Assembly (NCBI GenBank): GCA_031761405.1
Contig: JASEVX010000003.1
Location: 63,844,423-63,908,422, forward strand
Direction of reading: 5' to 3'
DNA from: Serripes groenlandicus
Lineage: Eukaryota; Mollusca; Bivalvia; Cardiida; Cardiidae
DNA length: 64,000 nt
The position numbers were made by a program, and so were the translations under genes. The number at the start of each line of letters is the position of its first letter. The first letter of the stretch is position 1. Below the pieces are notes generated by a model. That model was not told the origin of the DNA. It saw only the letters and a program-made list of their open reading frames with translations, and made no database searches. Positions 1 through 11,600 of this stretch are shown in pieces.

Positions 1-260
1 CCGGAGAATTATTTAATAACTAACAGATGGAATCTAATAAAACTACATACAACGGTAGAGCATAATCAGAGGAAGTGCAGTGTACAAGAACCATAACTCT
101 ACTTTACATAATTACAGAGTTATTGCCCTTTGTTATCCAAAAATGAACAAAACAAGAATAACCCGATCCATAACATTGTCCTTTTAAGGTGGGGTTTCTA
201 AATATTTCACAACCTTTCCTATCAGGGCGGCGTTCGGGGGTATTAATCACATTCAGTGAT
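1..260. other. Left flank, no gene seen
   Basis: AT-rich sequence with no convincing exon, repeat end or RNA gene. It probably belongs to an intron of the TMEM132-family gene, whose 5' exons must lie before the window. That placement is inferred from the incomplete gene downstream. Confidence 0.4.
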
Positions 261-1129
261 AGTTCTAGTTTTATCTAGCCTATGCATGAAGTGCATGGTG
301 AGCTATTGTGATCACATTTTGTCTGGCGTCCGTCTGTCGTGCGTCGTCAACATTTGTGCTTGTTGACACTCTACAGGCTACAATTTGAATCCAATCTTCA
401 TAAAAGTTTATCAGAACATTCAACTCCATCAAATTTTGGACAAGTTCGAAACTAGGCCATATGAGGTCAAAAACTAGGTCACTAGGTCAAATTGAAGGGA
501 AATCTTGTTAACACTCTGGAGGCCACATTTTCAACTTGAGCATATTAAAACTTCATTAGAATGTTTGTGTTGATGATATGTAAGTCAAGTTCGAACATGG
601 GTCAAAAAGGTCATGTAGGTCACTAGGTCAAGTTGAAGGAAAATCTTGTTAAGTCTGTAGAAGACGCAGTTTTTGCTACAGCAGCTTGACATTTGATGAG
701 AATGTTTATCTAAATGATATCTAAGCCAAGTTTGAATATGGGTTATGTAGGGTCAAAAGCGAGGTCACTAGGTCAAATTGAAAGAAAATCTTCTTAGCAC
801 TTTGGATGCCGCATTTTTTGCTTCAGCAGCTTGAAGTTTTGTCAGACTGTTTGTCTGAATTATATCTAGGTTTTGAATATGTGTCATATTGGGTCAGAAA
901 CAAGGTCAATAAAGGAAAATATTGTTCAAACTCCTGAGGCCGCATATCTAGTTCATGTTGGAATACAGGTCATATCAGGTAAAAAAATATAGATCACTAG
1001 GCCAAATGAAGGAAAATCTTGTTAACACTGGAGGTTGCATTCAGAATAATTGTCTTGATGTGTTTTGCATTGTTGTACATTGTTTAATTAAGGTGAGCGA
1101 ACTAGGGCCATCATGGCCACCTTGTTTAA
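261..1129 (+). repeat. Interspersed repeat, AGCTCACCTG family (diverged copy)
   Basis: It starts with a decayed end near 'aagtgcatggtgagctattg' and finishes with 'aaggtgagcgaactagggcc' followed by 'atcatggccaccttg'. The inside is a series of loose ~150-180 bp subunits, each with 'ggtcactaggtcaaattgaa' and 'aatcttgttaacactctgga'. Better copies in this window show inverted ends, AGCTCACCT at left and AGGTGAGC at right, followed by a near-palindromic GGGCCATCATGGCCC. This suggests a non-autonomous DNA element; no protein is encoded. Confidence 0.65.
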
Positions 1130-1620
1130 TTGTCCGGCTCCCTGACATCAGTAACATTTTGATTCATTACCAAGCTCCCTTATGGCGAGCTATGTTGTGT
1201 AAGCTATTACCACTTGGCCTCATGTTATTGTTGTTTCATTGTCGACGTCCGTGGCATCAGTCACGTTTTGATTCATTATCAAACTCCCTTATGGCGAGCT
1301 ATGTTGTATATGCTATTACCACTTGGCCTCATGTTATTGTTGTTTCATTGTCCGGGTCCCTGGCATCAGTCACGTTTTGATTCATTATCAAGCTCCCTTA
1401 TGGCGAGCTATGTTGTGAAAGCTATTACCACTTGGCCTCATGTTATTGTTCTTTCATTGTCCGCGTTCCTGACATCAGTAACATTTTGATTCATTATCAA
1501 GCTCCCTTAAGGAGCTATGTTGTATATGCTCTTACCACTTGGCCTCATGTTATTGTTGTTTCATTGTCCGTTTCATCAGTAATGTTTTGATTCATCACCA
1601 ATCTCCCTTATGGTAAGGGT
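1130..1620 (+). repeat. 109-bp tandem repeat at left edge of unit A
   Basis: 'gattcattaccaagctccc' recurs at 1161, 1270, 1379, 1488 and about 1589, a period of 109 bp. Short open frames across it are by-products of the repeat. The same array reappears at 26852-27310 and is the first sequence shared by the two units, so it marks the left duplication boundary. Confidence 0.85.
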
Positions 1621-2455
1621 TCACATGAGGTTAGTTTTTGGCATTATCTGGAATTTGGCATAATTTTTAGCTCACCTTTTATTCTCAAGGTGAAATTACC
1701 CTGGGACTGTTGGTGTGTGTTGTGATTCATGAACAATTTCTCAAAATGACATCTCTTAAGTCAAAGGGCAAATTTCAACCAAACTTCACAGGAAATCTTT
1801 GGTGGTCCTATTTAATGACTGTTCAAATTATTAAATTTTATATACAGAAGTTGACAGTTGCACACATTTTGTCTTGCACTGTCCCATATTTGGATGTGCC
1901 ATTGTGTGGCTAGTTGCTCAGTAAACATGACACATATTATGGTATGTGTGACCTAGTTTTTCACCTTTTGAAATTGGGCCACAAACAGGTATACACTTTT
2001 TCATCTACCACACAGTGCCACAATCACTCCCACTAGTGCTTCTCTCATTGGTGTGCCAAATTGTGTGCAAGTGTTTATCCAATTTAAGGCTGCTAGACAG
2101 CATAAGAAAGTAGTAAAATGATAACAACTTTTCAAAGTCTTCTTCCCTGAAACTGCTGGTCTGACATAAATTTTTCGAAGCTGACAATTTGCAAAAATTG
2201 TTCAAGCCATGTTGATAACTTGAAAACAACATGGCCGCATGGCTGCACCAAAACAGAGGTTAAATGACAAAACTTTAAAATGTTTAATTTTGTAATCTGT
2301 AAAATCAGATGCATAATTTAAGAACGGTAATTTCTCTCAGAGTGTTTCTAAAGTCATTTGATGTTGAGCTGTCAAATGTGTCTGTATGAGACAAAGGGTA
2401 CAGTACTCTTATAGCCTGTTATAACCTAACGTTTTGTTTTATTTGATCCCAATAG

Positions 2456-2658
2456 GTTGCTAGTGACTGTTCCACTGTGTTTGTAGATGGGGCAGAGAGT
2501 CGAGGTTCTCATAACGTGTCCATTATTGCTAAATATGGACATACAACAGCTTTTATGGATATCACAGTTTGGGTCCCTGAGGACAGGCTTAATATTCATC
2601 TCTCCGACAGTAAACTTAGTCGTGTCAGGAACTGGAAAGTACAGAGTCAAATGAAGAG
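2456..2658 (+). CDS. TMEM132: TMEM132 exon A1 (ectodomain)
   Basis: 203 bp, starting in phase 0 after 'cccaatag' and ending with 'atgaagag' before 'gtaaaa'. It encodes 67 residues plus two bases, beginning VASDCSTVFVDGAESRG and including NVSIIAKYGHTTAFMDITVW and VPEDRLNIHLSD. The VWVPEDRL-type stretch at the end of a beta-rich domain is characteristic of TMEM132 Ig-like regions. The leftover AG is completed by the first base of exon A2 to give Arg. It is intact here; the copy at 28348 has two stops. Confidence 0.88.
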
Positions 2659-5600
2659 GTAAAATACCAGACCAGAGCTCTCAATAAGGGGCATTTCCCA
2701 TGTTATAGAATTCTCATTTGACCTCTAAAACCTAAGTTGTGGGTACTCAAAAGAATCATCTCAGTGAGACATTCTTTTGAGAACCCACAATATAGGTTTT
2801 AATGAGTGCTTACAAAGGTATTGTAGAAGCAAGGCCTGTTTTACTCCTTCTATCTAGTCCTCTTCTGGATCCGAATTCATCAAGCAGCGATAGATCATTT
2901 ATTAACTCTTTCCCTCATACGACAATTCTGCAGCAGACGACTTTGAACATATTTTGCCAAATAATGGAAAATCTCTATAATTGAATGGATTACCTATGAC
3001 TAAAAGTGGTAAACATTGTGACAAAAGGAGTAATTGCACGTTTTGTGCAATTTCTTCTTTTGTTACTATGTTTTCAAAAAGCCGTCTGCCGCAGAGGCGT
3101 CAGAAGGCGTCTATATGAGGGCAAGGGTTAATGATGCAGATATAAGGAGAAAAAATCCTGGCTCAGCAACCTATCTCTAAGATGTTAACAAAAGTCGATG
3201 GCCAATGTTTCGTTAACAATGGACAACCGTCTGAGGTCAAGGTTTCGTGAACAAGAGAAAACTCTAGAGGTAAATGTTTTGTTAACAAGGGATAATTTTC
3301 GTGGCCAATGTTTCATTAACATTCTACCATTGGGCTAAAATGTATGGAGCTAGCTAGTGGCCTGGGAAGAACATTTGGTGGAGTAACTGTCAGAGAAAAC
3401 CATAGCTAATAATAATTTTTGACTGTTCCATTCGCAAAAATTTAACTGATGAATTTTTCCTTTACCATTAATATTTTCTGATACCAATTCTGATACCAAT
3501 TTTTTGCAGAGGCGTCCCTAGTTGTCTGTACCATGAAAGAAGATGTATACAGGGAGCTTGCAATAACCAACAAAACTGAAATAATTCTTCTAAGTCTGAG
3601 TCTGAAATAATTAATGGAATATATGTATAAATGAAAGGGAAATTATCGAAAAAAGATGAATACATAATGGCAAAAGGAGAAATTTGCTCATAATGAGTAT
3701 TTCTTCTTTTACCGCAATGTATTCAAAAGTTGTCTGATGCTTCAAAATGTGTCTGCAAATAGGAAAGGGTTAAGTAAGTTCCTTTTTAATTTCAGGAGCA
3801 GAAGGTCTATTAGCCCATACTTGGAGAAGAAATTTTCCATGCTGAATGGAAGAAACTGTGAGCTGCGTCGTCAACAGTGTGTTGTGGATGTTTTTACACG
3901 GTTCTATATCCAAACCCCAAAACAGACAGATTTCTTCATGGGTCCTGCAGCTTACTTACAGGTCACAGACCTGGTTAAAAATAGACTTAGGATGTCAGAT
4001 CCAGGGGTAGCCACACTCAATGAAAACATGATCAAAGGGAGAGAACAAGGGAGAACCGAAATTCAAGTGAGTGTTGAGAGTTACTCCCCTTGATTATTTT
4101 GTTACTGTGAAATGGTTTTTATGCCCCGCCCCCGGAATCTCCGATTCGGGGGGCATATAGTTTTTGGCCTGTCTGTCTGCACGTTGGTCTGCACAATAAA
4201 ACTTTAACCTTGACCACTACTTTTGAACCATAACAGGTACGGCTACCATATTTCACATGTGTATTCCTTGTGACATGACCTTTCTGTCAGTACCAAAATT
4301 TTTGACCTTGACCTTTGACCTAGATGTAGTTTTTGGCCTGTCTGCACGAAAAAAACTTTAACCTTGCCCACTACTTTTGAACCATAACAGGTACGGCTAC
4401 CATATTTCACATGTGTATTCCTTGTGACATTACCTTTCTGTCAGTACCAAAATAATTGACCTTGCGACCTTGACCTTTGACCTAGATGTTGCCATTCTCG
4501 AAAAAAACTTTAACCTTGGCCATTTCTTTTGAACCATAACAGGTACGGCTACCATATTTCACATGTGTATTCCTTGTGACATGACCTTTCTGTCAGTACC
4601 AACATTTTTGACCTTGCGACCTTGACCTTTGACCTAGATGTAGTTTTTGGCCTGTCTGCACGAAAAAAACTTTAACCTTGACCACTACTTTTGAACCATA
4701 ACAGATACGGCTACCATATTTCACATGTGTATTCCTTGTGACATGACCTTTCTGTCAGTACCAACATTTTTGACCTTGCGACCTTGACCTTTGACCTAGA
4801 TGTTGCCATTCTCGAAAAAAACTTTAACCTTGGCCATTACTTTTGAACCATAACAGATACGGCTACCATATTTCACATGTGTATTCCTTATGACATGACC
4901 TTTCTGTCAGTACCAACATTTTTGACCTTGCGACCTTGACCTTTGACCTAGATGTTGCCATTCTCGAAAAAAACTTTAACCTTGGCCATTACTTTTGAAC
5001 CATAACAGGTACGGCTACCATATTTCACATGTGTATTCCTTGTGACATGACCTTTCTGTCAGTACCAACATTTTTGACCTTGCGACCTTGACCTTTGACC
5101 TAGATGTTGCCATTCTCATTTTTAGCTCACCTGTGCACGAAGTGCTCAAGGTGAGTTATTGTGATCGCCCTATGTCCGGCGTCCGTCGTCCGTCGTCTGT
5201 CGTCCGTCGTCCGTCAACATTTTCTCCCCTGTAACCGGTGGGTCAACTGGGATGAAACTTCACAGAAAGCATCCTCTCAATGTCCTCACCAGAATTCCTT
5301 AAAATTTCCGGGATCCATGCAGAATTCTGGTTTCCATGGCAACGAAATGAAAAAACTTCTTAAAATTCTTAAAAAATCTTCTCCTCCGAAAGTGTCAGGC
5401 CGATTTTCAAATAATTTTGTAGAAATGTTCCTCGGGTGACTTTCTATCAGATTCCTTCAAGCCATGTTGATTGGTCGAAAAACATGGCCGCCAGGGGGGG
5501 CGGGGCTGTTTTTCCTTATATGGCTATAGTGCAAACTTAAAAAATCTTCTTCTCCAAAAGTGTCAGGCCGATTTTCAAATAAATTTGTAGAAATGTTCCT

Positions 5601-8600
5601 TGGGCGACCCTCTATCAGATTCCTTCAAGTCATGTTGATTGGTCAAAAACATGGCCGCCAGGGGGCGGGGCTATTTTGCCTTTTATGGTTATAGTGCAAA
5701 CTTAAAAAAAACTTCAACATCTTCTCCTCAGTAACCGGTGGGTCAATTGGGATGAAACTTCACAGAAAGCATCCTCTCAATGACCTCACCAGAATTCCTT
5801 CAAATTTTTGGGATCCATGCAGAATTCTGGTTTCCATGGCAACGAAACGAAAAAAACTTCAAAATTCTACTTCTACCTAACTGGTTGGCAGATTTTGAAC
5901 TTATTTTGTAGAAATGTTCCTTGGGTGACTCTCTATCAGATTCCTTGAAACCATGTTGATTGGTCGAAAAACATAGCCGCCAGGGGGGCGGGGCTTTTTT
6001 GCCTTATATGGCTATAGTGAAAACTTAAAAAATCTTCTCCTCCAAAAGTGTCAGGCCGATTTTCAAATAATTTTGTAGAAATATTCCTTGGATGACCCGC
6101 TATCAGATTCCTTTAAGCCATGTTGATTGGTCGAAAATCATGGCCGCCAGGGGGGGCGGGGCTTTTTTGCCTTATATAGCTATAGTGCAAACTTAAAAAA
6201 TCTTCTCCTCCAAAAGTGTCGGGCCGATTTTCAAATAATTTTGTAGAAATGTTCCTTGGATGACCCTCTATCAGATTCCTTCAAGCCATGTTGATTGGTC
6301 AAAAAACATGGCCGCCAGGGGGCGGGGCTATTTTGCCTTTTATTGCTATAGTGAAAACTTAAAAAATCTTCTCCTTCAAAAGTGTCAGGCCGATTTTCAA
6401 ATAATTTTGTAGAAATGTTCCTAGGGTGACCCTCTATCAGATTCCTTAAAGCCAAGTTGATTGGTTGGAAACTATGCCCGCCAGATGGCGGGGCTTATAT
6501 AGCTAAAGTGAAAAAAAAAAATCAGGTGAGCGATTCCAGGGCCATCATGGCCCTCTTGTTTTTTTAACCTTCCCCACTACTTTTGAACCATAACAGGTAA
6601 GGCTACCATATTTCACATGTGTATACCTTGTGACATGACCTTTCTGTCAGTACCAAAAATTTTCACCTTGCGACCTTGACCTTTGACCTAGATGTTGCCA
6701 TTCTCGAAAAAAACCTTTAACCTTGACCACTACTTTTGAACCATAACAGGTACGGCTACCATATTTCACATGTGTATTCCTTGTGACATGACCTTTCTGT
6801 CAGTACCAACATTTTTGACCTGGCGACCTTGACCTTTGACCTAGATGTTGCCATTGGGGGGCATCAGTGTTTCACAAACACATCTTGTTTCTTCTAGTGA
6901 ATCATGTTTTACCTCTCCAAATACTACACATCTGAAATTGATGATTTTCAAAAGGCTTAAAATTATGGGGAATCTCTAAATAAATGTGTTAATCTTGAAC
7001 ATAGTTGACTAATAGAAATTTCTTAATTGTTGCCACAATGTTTTCATAAGTTGTTTGCTGCATATGCATCAAAATAAAATTATGTGCATAATATGATAAC
7101 AGAGCTCCAGATAAGGGGCGTTTAGCATGTTCTAAAATCCTTATTTGACCCTCTTACCCTATGTTGTGTGTACTCAAAAGAATCATCTCAGTGAGACGAT
7201 TCTTTTCAGTACCCGCAATTTAGGGTTTGCTTTAATAATAAGAGAGAAATTGTGGGGAAAAGAGCGGATTACCCCTCCTTATCTTGATAAGAGTTAAAAA
7301 AATTGTCTTAATCTCCACAGACTGAGATCTAGATAAGTGTTATGTTAACATTCCAATTACTCTACATGTTACACTGTTGTCTTGTATTTGGTTTGTAATT
7401 CGGAATAGGCCTGGAATAAAGTAGAAAGCGGCTCTCAGTCCAATTCCAATAATGTATGAGTATATGAGAAAAAAAAAGACTACAGGACTTTCGTCTCTGA
7501 GAGTAAACAATGTAACCGGCTGATGACATTTGACTAAGTGCTCTCACGAAAATAATGGGTGTGCACATGCATGGACAATAACTCCTTGTATACAGAGCTA
7601 TGTAGTAGTGAACAAATTGAAATTACTCTAGTGGTAACATATAGTAAAAGGGAGGTAATATGAAATATGCCCTTTGTACACATACAGACAAGGTTTCCAT
7701 CTAACTGAACCAGTGACAATATACAAAAGCCTATGTTGTGGGTACACATTCTCATAACATTCATCTCGCCTTGCCCTGAGAGTTCTGTTGTGCAGTTTGG
7801 ATGAGAGTCACCTTCTTACATTTTCCTATGCATATTAATTTCTCTGCAAATACGGATAGCATCAAACATTCAAAGTAGTTTTAGCTCACCTGAGCAACAA
7901 ATGCTCATGGTAAATGTTAAGGATTATTGGATATCTGTGTTCTCTTGTTCCATTGTTTATAAAGAGTTGAAAACATTGTGGAAAAAAAGGAGAAACCGCT
8001 GTTCAGAAATTTCTCCTTTCCCCTACAGCTGAGCACCGCTAGCTCAGTCAGTAGAGGCGCGGGACTTTAATCCAGGCGTTGTGAGTTCGAATCCAAGCTT
8101 GGCCAACATTCTTTTGGACGTTTGACAAAAGTCACTGGAGACATGCGTCACTCGTCTTTCATCAATGGGCTAACAGGCTATGTGGAAAAGCAGCCAGTTG
8201 CTTGGAAAGTGTGTTGTGTTAAGTACTGGTATGAGAAAGCCTGGAAACCCATGAATAGGTGAACTGGCTGCCATGATATGACTGAAACATTGTTGAAAAC
8301 GGCATTAAACCCCAATCAATCAATCAATTCCCCAATAGAGTTTTCAAATGATAACTCTTTCCCTCATATAGACACATTATGACGCATCTGAAGCAGATGA
8401 AGAAATTGCTCATTTTGAGCTATATTTCCTTTTGCCACAATGTTTTCAACTCCATTCAATAAACATAAGTTAATTATCAGAGATTTTCCATATTTTTGCC
8501 TTAGATGACTTCAAAGTTGTCTGCTTTGTCAGATTTGGTGTATATGGGAAAAGGTTAAGTTAAAGAATTGCCTTGAATTATTAAGTGCAGAGGCTCCAAA

Positions 8601-11600
8601 AGGTTGCTGGTATCAAGGACAGATGGAGTCTGGTATTTTTATGATACATAAATAATTATAGCAAATTGTGTTTTGTCTTGCAGCTTCTTTCTCCTAGGAA
8701 TGGTCACGTGCTAGCTGCACGAGAAATCCAAGTGTCCCATGACAAAGTGTCTATTGTACGACTGAACATGAAGCTTGTTACAGGGATGACATTGTTTGTT
8801 GAACCGAGTATGGACATAGATGGGGCTCTGGTTGCCATAGCAATCATTGACAGTCAGCTACGAAGCAATTACCATGTAAGTACTGTAACGTTTATACAGT
8901 CCAAACTGTGCTAAAAACCTGCTTGGAATAGCTATTCCCTGTCTATAGCAACCACACTTTTAGTTTCCCAATAACTCATTTTCTGCATAAATAACCCTTC
9001 AATTAAAAACCACCTGTGGGCAAAGACCACACTGTTGTACTCCCATGGTGGTCTTAATTCACAGGTTCCACTGTATATACCTTATCTAGTGCTCTGGATA
9101 TGTTTGTTACAGGTCTGTCAATGTGTCAATGAACATACTGTCAAACTTGGTTTAGCGGTCATATCTGTTGAACAGCCAACTTGTATTAAAGCAGCCACTT
9201 TAAGACTAGCCAAAACATTATTATGTCTCCCCCATTACATGGGGGTGACATATTGTTTTTGCCCGTTCCGTCCGTCCTTCCTTCCGTCCTTCCGTCCGTC
9301 CTTCCGTCTGTCACACTTGTTTCCGCTCAATAACTGAAGAACGCTTGGGCGTAGGAACTTCATACTTGGTATGCAGGTTGGTCATGACCAGTAGCTGACC
9401 CCTATTGTTTTTGATAACCAAAGGTCAAGGTCATGGTGACCTTGTGAGGTAAAAAATGGTTTCCGCTCAATAACTGAAGAACTCTTTGGCTGAGGAACTC
9501 CATACTTGGTATGCAGGTTGGCCATGCCTAGTAGAAGACCCCTATTGATTTTGAGATCAGTACGTCTAAAGTCAAGGTCACAGTGACCATGAGCTTGAAA
9601 GGTCACAGTGACAATGAGCTGATAAATAGTTTTTGCTTGGGCCCAGGAACTTCATACTTGATGTGCAGATTGGTCACCACCAGCAAATGACCCCTATTAA
9701 TTTTAAGGTCACTAGGTCAAAGGTCAAGGTCACAGTGGTCAAGGTCACATCCGTCACACTTGTTTCCGCTCAATAACTGAAGAACTCTTGGGCATAGGAT
9801 CTTCGTACTTGGTATGCAGGTTGTTCATGACCAGTAGATGACTACTATTGATTTTGATGTCAGTAGGTCAAAGGTCAAGGTCATGGTGACCTTGTGAGGT
9901 AAAAAATGGTTTCCGCTCAATAACTGAAGAACGCTTGGGCTGAGGAACTCCATACTTTGTACTTCATACTTGATGTGCAGATTGGTCACCACCAGCAAAT
10001 GACCCCTATTAATTTTAAGGTCACTAGGTCAAAGGTCAAGGTCACAGTGGTCAAGGTCACATCCGTCACACTTGTTTCCGCTCAATAACTGAAGAACTCT
10101 TGGGCATAGGATCTTCGTACTTGGTATGCAGGTTGGTCATGACCAGTAGATGACTACTATTGATTTTGATGTCAGTAGGTCAAAGGTCAAGGTCATGGTG
10201 ACCTTGTGAGGTAAAAAATGGTTTCCGCTCAATAACTGAAGAACGCTTGGGCCGAGGAACTCCATACTTTGTATGCAGGTTGGCCATGCCCAGTAGAAGA
10301 CCCTATTAATTTTGAGGTCAAGGTCAAGGTTACAGTGACCTTGAGCTGAAAGGTCACAGTGACAATGAGCTGAAACATTGTTTTTGCTTAATAACTGTAG
10401 AATGCTTAGGCCATGGAAGTTAATACTTGGTGTGCAGGTTGGTCACCACCAGTAGATGACCCCTATTGATTTTGAGGTCACTAGCTTAAAGGTCAAGGTC
10501 ATGGTAACCTTCAGCTGAAAAATGGTTTCCTCTCAATAACTAAAGAATGCTTATGTTGAGGAACTTCATACCTGGTGTGCAGGTTGGTCCTAACCAGTAA
10601 ATGACCTTTATTGAATTTGTTTGATTTTGTGGTCACAAGGTCAAATGTCGAAGGTCACGGTAACCTTCAGCTGAAAAATGTGTTACTCAATAACTCAAGA
10701 ACGCTTATACCCAGGAACTTTATACTTGGTGTGCAGCTTGGTCCTAACTTGTAGATGACCCCTATTGATTTTGATGTCAGTAGGTCAAAGGTCAAGGTCG
10801 CGGTGACCTTTGGCTGAAAAATGGTTTCCACTCAATAACTGAAGATTGCTCGGGCCCAGGACCTTCATACTTGGTGTGCAGGTTGGTCACCAGCAGCAAA
10901 TGGCCCCTATTTATTTTGAGGTCACTAGGTCAAAGACCAAGGTCATGGTAACCCTCAGCTGAAAAATGGTTTCTGCTCAATAACTGAGGATTGTCACTGT
11001 TGCTTCATCTCGAGTCCGAAACTAAAAAATTCATCTCCATCATTTCTTTTCCTCCCTTACGACCACACAAATGGGGAGACAAGCGGTTTTTCAAAAAAGC
11101 AATCTCTAGTTTTCTTCTTTATTAGCTCGAAGAAAAAAAGTTGGGCTATAATTGTGATACCCCTGGCGCCATCTCCACAAACTTTTAACCTTACCTCATA
11201 ACTAAAGAAACTTTCAACTTGGTACACATGTTCCTATGAACTCATGTCTTTACCAAGTCACATAACTCTGGCTTTAATAGTGATTCAGAATACCACTCTT
11301 TAGACGAGTGTTAGCCACCTGTGTTCAGCAGCCTAATTTTGACTCTTGTGGGTGGCTGCTTAAGACAAGTTTGACTGACTTAAGTAACAATGATGTTAAT
11401 GTTTATTCTTCAAATTTTGTTCTCTCTTTCTTTTAGGAGGGCATTGTTGAAGTTGAGATTGTTTACTCTGACAAGACAACTTTACCGTTACGCTACGTAG
11501 AACCCGAAGAATATTTCCTGAAAGCAACGACCTTGGATCACAATGTCATAGGAGTTGTGCCATCGGCTCACCAATTTCAGCCTCATATAGTAGCTACAGG

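Larger units (their letters stand above)
2659..3795 (+). other. TMEM132 intron with hairpin and two MITEs
   Basis: A 1137-bp intron, donor gtaaaa and acceptor 'ttaatttcag'. It holds a ~75-base palindrome (2728-2800), a complete TTAA-flanked MITE (2902-3131) and the 3' part of a second MITE that ends only 22 bases before the acceptor (3610-3773). Confidence 0.8.

Noticed and set aside
955..1489. 141- and 91-codon overlapping ORFs
   Set aside because: They run through the 109-bp tandem array and show its periodicity; not genes.
8035..8115. tRNA gene
   Set aside because: A and B boxes are present but the acceptor stem does not pair and the sequence continues into a SINE body and tail. The same holds at 15852, 30627, 38191, 52829 and 62716.
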